Both the position numbers and the translations under genes were made by a program. This document shows, in pieces, positions 62,397 to 64,000 of a DNA stretch of 64,000 bases. Location: positions 62,001 to 126,000 of the forward strand of contig CAZBNP010000008.1 in assembly GCA_964493505.1 (NCBI GenBank), in the 5' to 3' direction. Each line of letters starts with the position of its first letter. Positions within the stretch are counted from its first letter, which is position 1. The notes under the pieces are model-generated. The model saw only the letters and a program-made list of their open reading frames with translations. It did not search any database and was not told the origin of the DNA. Source of the DNA: Chryseosolibacter sp964493505 (lineage in GTDB: Bacteria > Bacteroidota > Bacteroidia > Cytophagales > Cyclobacteriaceae).

Positions 62397-62945
62397 ATGA
62401 ACCGAAGGTCGGTAGTAAAGCGGGTTTTCTTGTTAGGGGGGATGTTCTCTCCGGTTTCGCTTATGCTTATCGAAGCCGCCTGTACCTCTCGTCGGGAGAA
62501 GGTTGATAGTATTGCAGAGACAGATGAAGAGCGTCTTGTAGAGGCACTCGCTGCAGTCTTGATTCCGAAGACAGATATTCCCGGCGCCGAAGCAATTGGT
62601 ATAGGGTCTTTTGTCAGGATGATGGTTGATGATTGTTACACCCCGGAGCAAAGGCGCGAATTCGTTGCTGGCCTATATATAATAGAGGAAGAATCCAGGG
62701 CCCGGTTTGCGGTAGACTTTGTTTCGCTTGGAGATACACAGCGAAGGGAATTGATATCGTTCCTGACGAACGAAAATCAGGATGAGGTGTGGAAGCGTTT
62801 TTTCAAACGCACGCGTGAGTTGATTTTTCTGGGATATTTTACTTCCGAGGTTGGCACAACGCAGGCGCTTAATTACCTGCCGGTGCCGGGTAAGTATGAT
62901 CCCTGCACGAATATGACACCGGGTACAAAGGCTTGGATTTATTGA
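62397..62945 (+). CDS. Gluconate 2-dehydrogenase subunit 3-like protein
   Basis: A 182-aa protein with a Tat-like or lipoprotein leader (MNRRSVVKRVFLLGGMF ... LMLIEAAC-TS). The rest (LVEALAAVLIPKTDIPGAEAIGIGSFVRMMVDDC, then ELIFLGYFTSEVGTTQALNYLPVPGKYDPC) is the subunit-3 family that pairs with a membrane or periplasmic GMC flavoprotein. The flavoprotein gene follows after 20 nt, so they form a sugar or sugar-acid oxidising pair under probable GntR control. Confidence 0.92.
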   Translation: MNRRSVVKRVFLLGGMFSPVSLMLIEAACTSRREKVDSIAETDEERLVEALAAVLIPKTDIPGAEAIGIGSFVRMMVDDCYTPEQRREFVAGLYIIEEESRARFAVDFVSLGDTQRRELISFLTNENQDEVWKRFFKRTRELIFLGYFTSEVGTTQALNYLPVPGKYDPCTNMTPGTKAWIY

Positions 62946-62965
62946 GGATTTCTGATCGCAGGGGT

Positions 62966-64000
62966 ATGAATATAAACGGAAAGGCTCAAGAGTTAAACAC
63001 ATACGATGCGATAGTTATCGGTTCAGGGATCAGTGGAGGATGGGCTGCCAAGGAGTTGGCTGAGAACGGACTGAAGGTGCTCATGCTGGAACGGGGTCGG
63101 AATGTCGAGCATGTTAAAGATTATACCACTGCAAATTTACGTCCTTGGGAATTCAAGCATAGGGGCAGGATAACGCACGCGCAGCGTTTAAGTCATCCTG
63201 TACAATCGAGGAGTGGGTTTTATTCCGAGTTCAACGAACATTTCTGGGTCAATGATTTGGAATGCCCGTATACGGAGAAGAAACGATTTGATTGGTACCG
63301 TGGAGATCATGTTGGTGGGCGCTCGTTGATGTGGGGACGGGGCTGTCTCCGGCTGAGTGATCTGGACTTCGAGGCCAATGCGCGCGAAGGTGTTGCCGTC
63401 GACTGGCCCGTGCGGTACAAGGACATCGCTCCCTGGTATGACCATGTCGAACGATTTGCCGGTATCAGTGGTCAGAAGGAAGGCCTCGCTCATCTGCCAG
63501 ACGGAATCTTTCTTCCGCCAATGGAAATGAACTGTGTGGAGAAGGAGGTCAAGAAGCGTATGGAGACTCACTACAAGCGCGAGCGTGTGATGACCATCTT
63601 CCGTGCGGCGAATCTGACTACCCCTCACAATGGGAGAGGTAAGTGTCAGTATCGCGACCTGTGCAACCGCGGATGTCCTTTTGGTGCCTATTTCAGTACG
63701 CAATCAGCAACGCTTCCGGCTGCGATGAAAACCGGCAGACTGACGCTGAGACCATTGTCGATTGTTAACACCGTTGTTTATGATAGGAATAAAAGGCGTG
63801 CGACGGGTGTGGTCGTTATCGACGCGGAAACCAATGAGGTAACGGAGTATCACGCTAAGATCGTCTTTTTGAACGCCTCTACGCTGGGAACGACCTCTAT
63901 TTTGCTTAACTCAACTTCAGATGAATTTCCGGACGGCCTCGGAAACAGCAGTGGGCAGCTAGGGCGCAACCTTATGGATCATCATTGTCGTGTAGGAGCG
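62966..64000 (+). CDS. GMC-family FAD oxidoreductase, partial (runs off window)
   Basis: Open from the ATG at 62966 to the window edge (345 codons; family length is about 560). The ADP-binding motif VIGSGISGGWAAKELAENGLKVLMLERG (GxGxxG, about residues 18-45) and VGGRSLMWGRGCLRLSDLDFE are typical of the gluconate dehydrogenase/choline oxidase group. CQYRDLCNRGCPFGAYFST provides the Cys-rich segment of the gluconate-dehydrogenase large-subunit type. It should oxidise a sugar or sugar acid in the periplasm with a cytochrome acceptor. The catalytic C-terminus is not in the window. Confidence 0.93.
   Translation, partial: MNINGKAQELNTYDAIVIGSGISGGWAAKELAENGLKVLMLERGRNVEHVKDYTTANLRPWEFKHRGRITHAQRLSHPVQSRSGFYSEFNEHFWVNDLECPYTEKKRFDWYRGDHVGGRSLMWGRGCLRLSDLDFEANAREGVAVDWPVRYKDIAPWYDHVERFAGISGQKEGLAHLPDGIFLPPMEMNCVEKEVKKRMETHYKRERVMTIFRAANLTTPHNGRGKCQYRDLCNRGCPFGAYFSTQSATLPAAMKTGRLTLRPLSIVNTVVYDRNKRRATGVVVIDAETNEVTEYHAKIVFLNASTLGTTSILLNSTSDEFPDGLGNSSGQLGRNLMDHHCRVGA

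Noticed and set aside
63188..63703. A 171-codon minus frame opposite the GMC oxidoreductase
   Set aside because: The plus strand is clearly coding there; this is a shadow frame.

Overview
The window looks like chromosomal DNA of a free-living, polysaccharide-degrading Bacteroidota, most likely Cytophagales-like. The signs are two SusC/SusD pairs, a SusR-type hybrid two-component sensor, Bacteroidota-style promoters (TTTG, 18-19 nt, TAnnTTTG), many lipoproteins and almost no Shine-Dalgarno sequences. This is inferred from gene content; no rRNA is present to confirm it.

Layout. 1-7790 (minus): a TPR protein, then an envelope or exopolysaccharide operon of glycosyltransferase, dTDP-4-dehydrorhamnose 3,5-epimerase, Wza-like lipoprotein, Wzc/BY-kinase, CpsB/YwqE-type PHP phosphatase and NAD-dependent epimerase. 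7964-13417 (plus): HflX, an esterase-like hydrolase, a membrane-anchored PHP protein and an ArnT/PMT-like membrane glycosyltransferase. Then come an FkbM methyltransferase and a class-A-like serine hydrolase (minus). 15810-17860 is an accessory island: tRNA-Arg, bulged palindromic repeats (one nested inside another), two differently frameshifted copies of a GIY-YIG nuclease gene, and a hicAB toxin-antitoxin module between them. 18081-35443 is mostly housekeeping: endonuclease III, deacetylase, cytochrome c, HemA, HhH protein, a 1,355-aa SF1 helicase, porin, AmtB, AsnB, NlpC/P60, CutC, tRNA-Ala and CsbD, followed by tRNA-Gly.

36028-42146 is a small PKD-lipoprotein/SusC/SusD operon with a strong terminator. 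42174-45108 is a redox or stress cluster: a thioredoxin-like/MarR operon with a palindrome inside its promoter, 3' remnants of a Crp/Fnr regulator and a Dps gene pointing away from each other, two FNR-like boxes, a VOC protein and YceI. 45201-61244 is a glycan utilisation locus (HTCS sensor, tiny membrane ORF, GH31 with PA14, SusC, SusD, surface glycan-binding lipoprotein, BACON-GH5). Its make-up resembles known xyloglucan loci. 61286-64000 holds a HutC-type GntR regulator divergent from a gluconate-2-dehydrogenase-subunit-3-like protein and a GMC oxidoreductase that runs off the window, with two palindromic operators between.

The most unusual features are the bulged-hairpin repeats, two of which supply the stop codons of upstream genes, and the GIY-YIG/hicAB island, where recombination between the two broken nuclease copies would restore one intact gene and delete the toxin-antitoxin pair.
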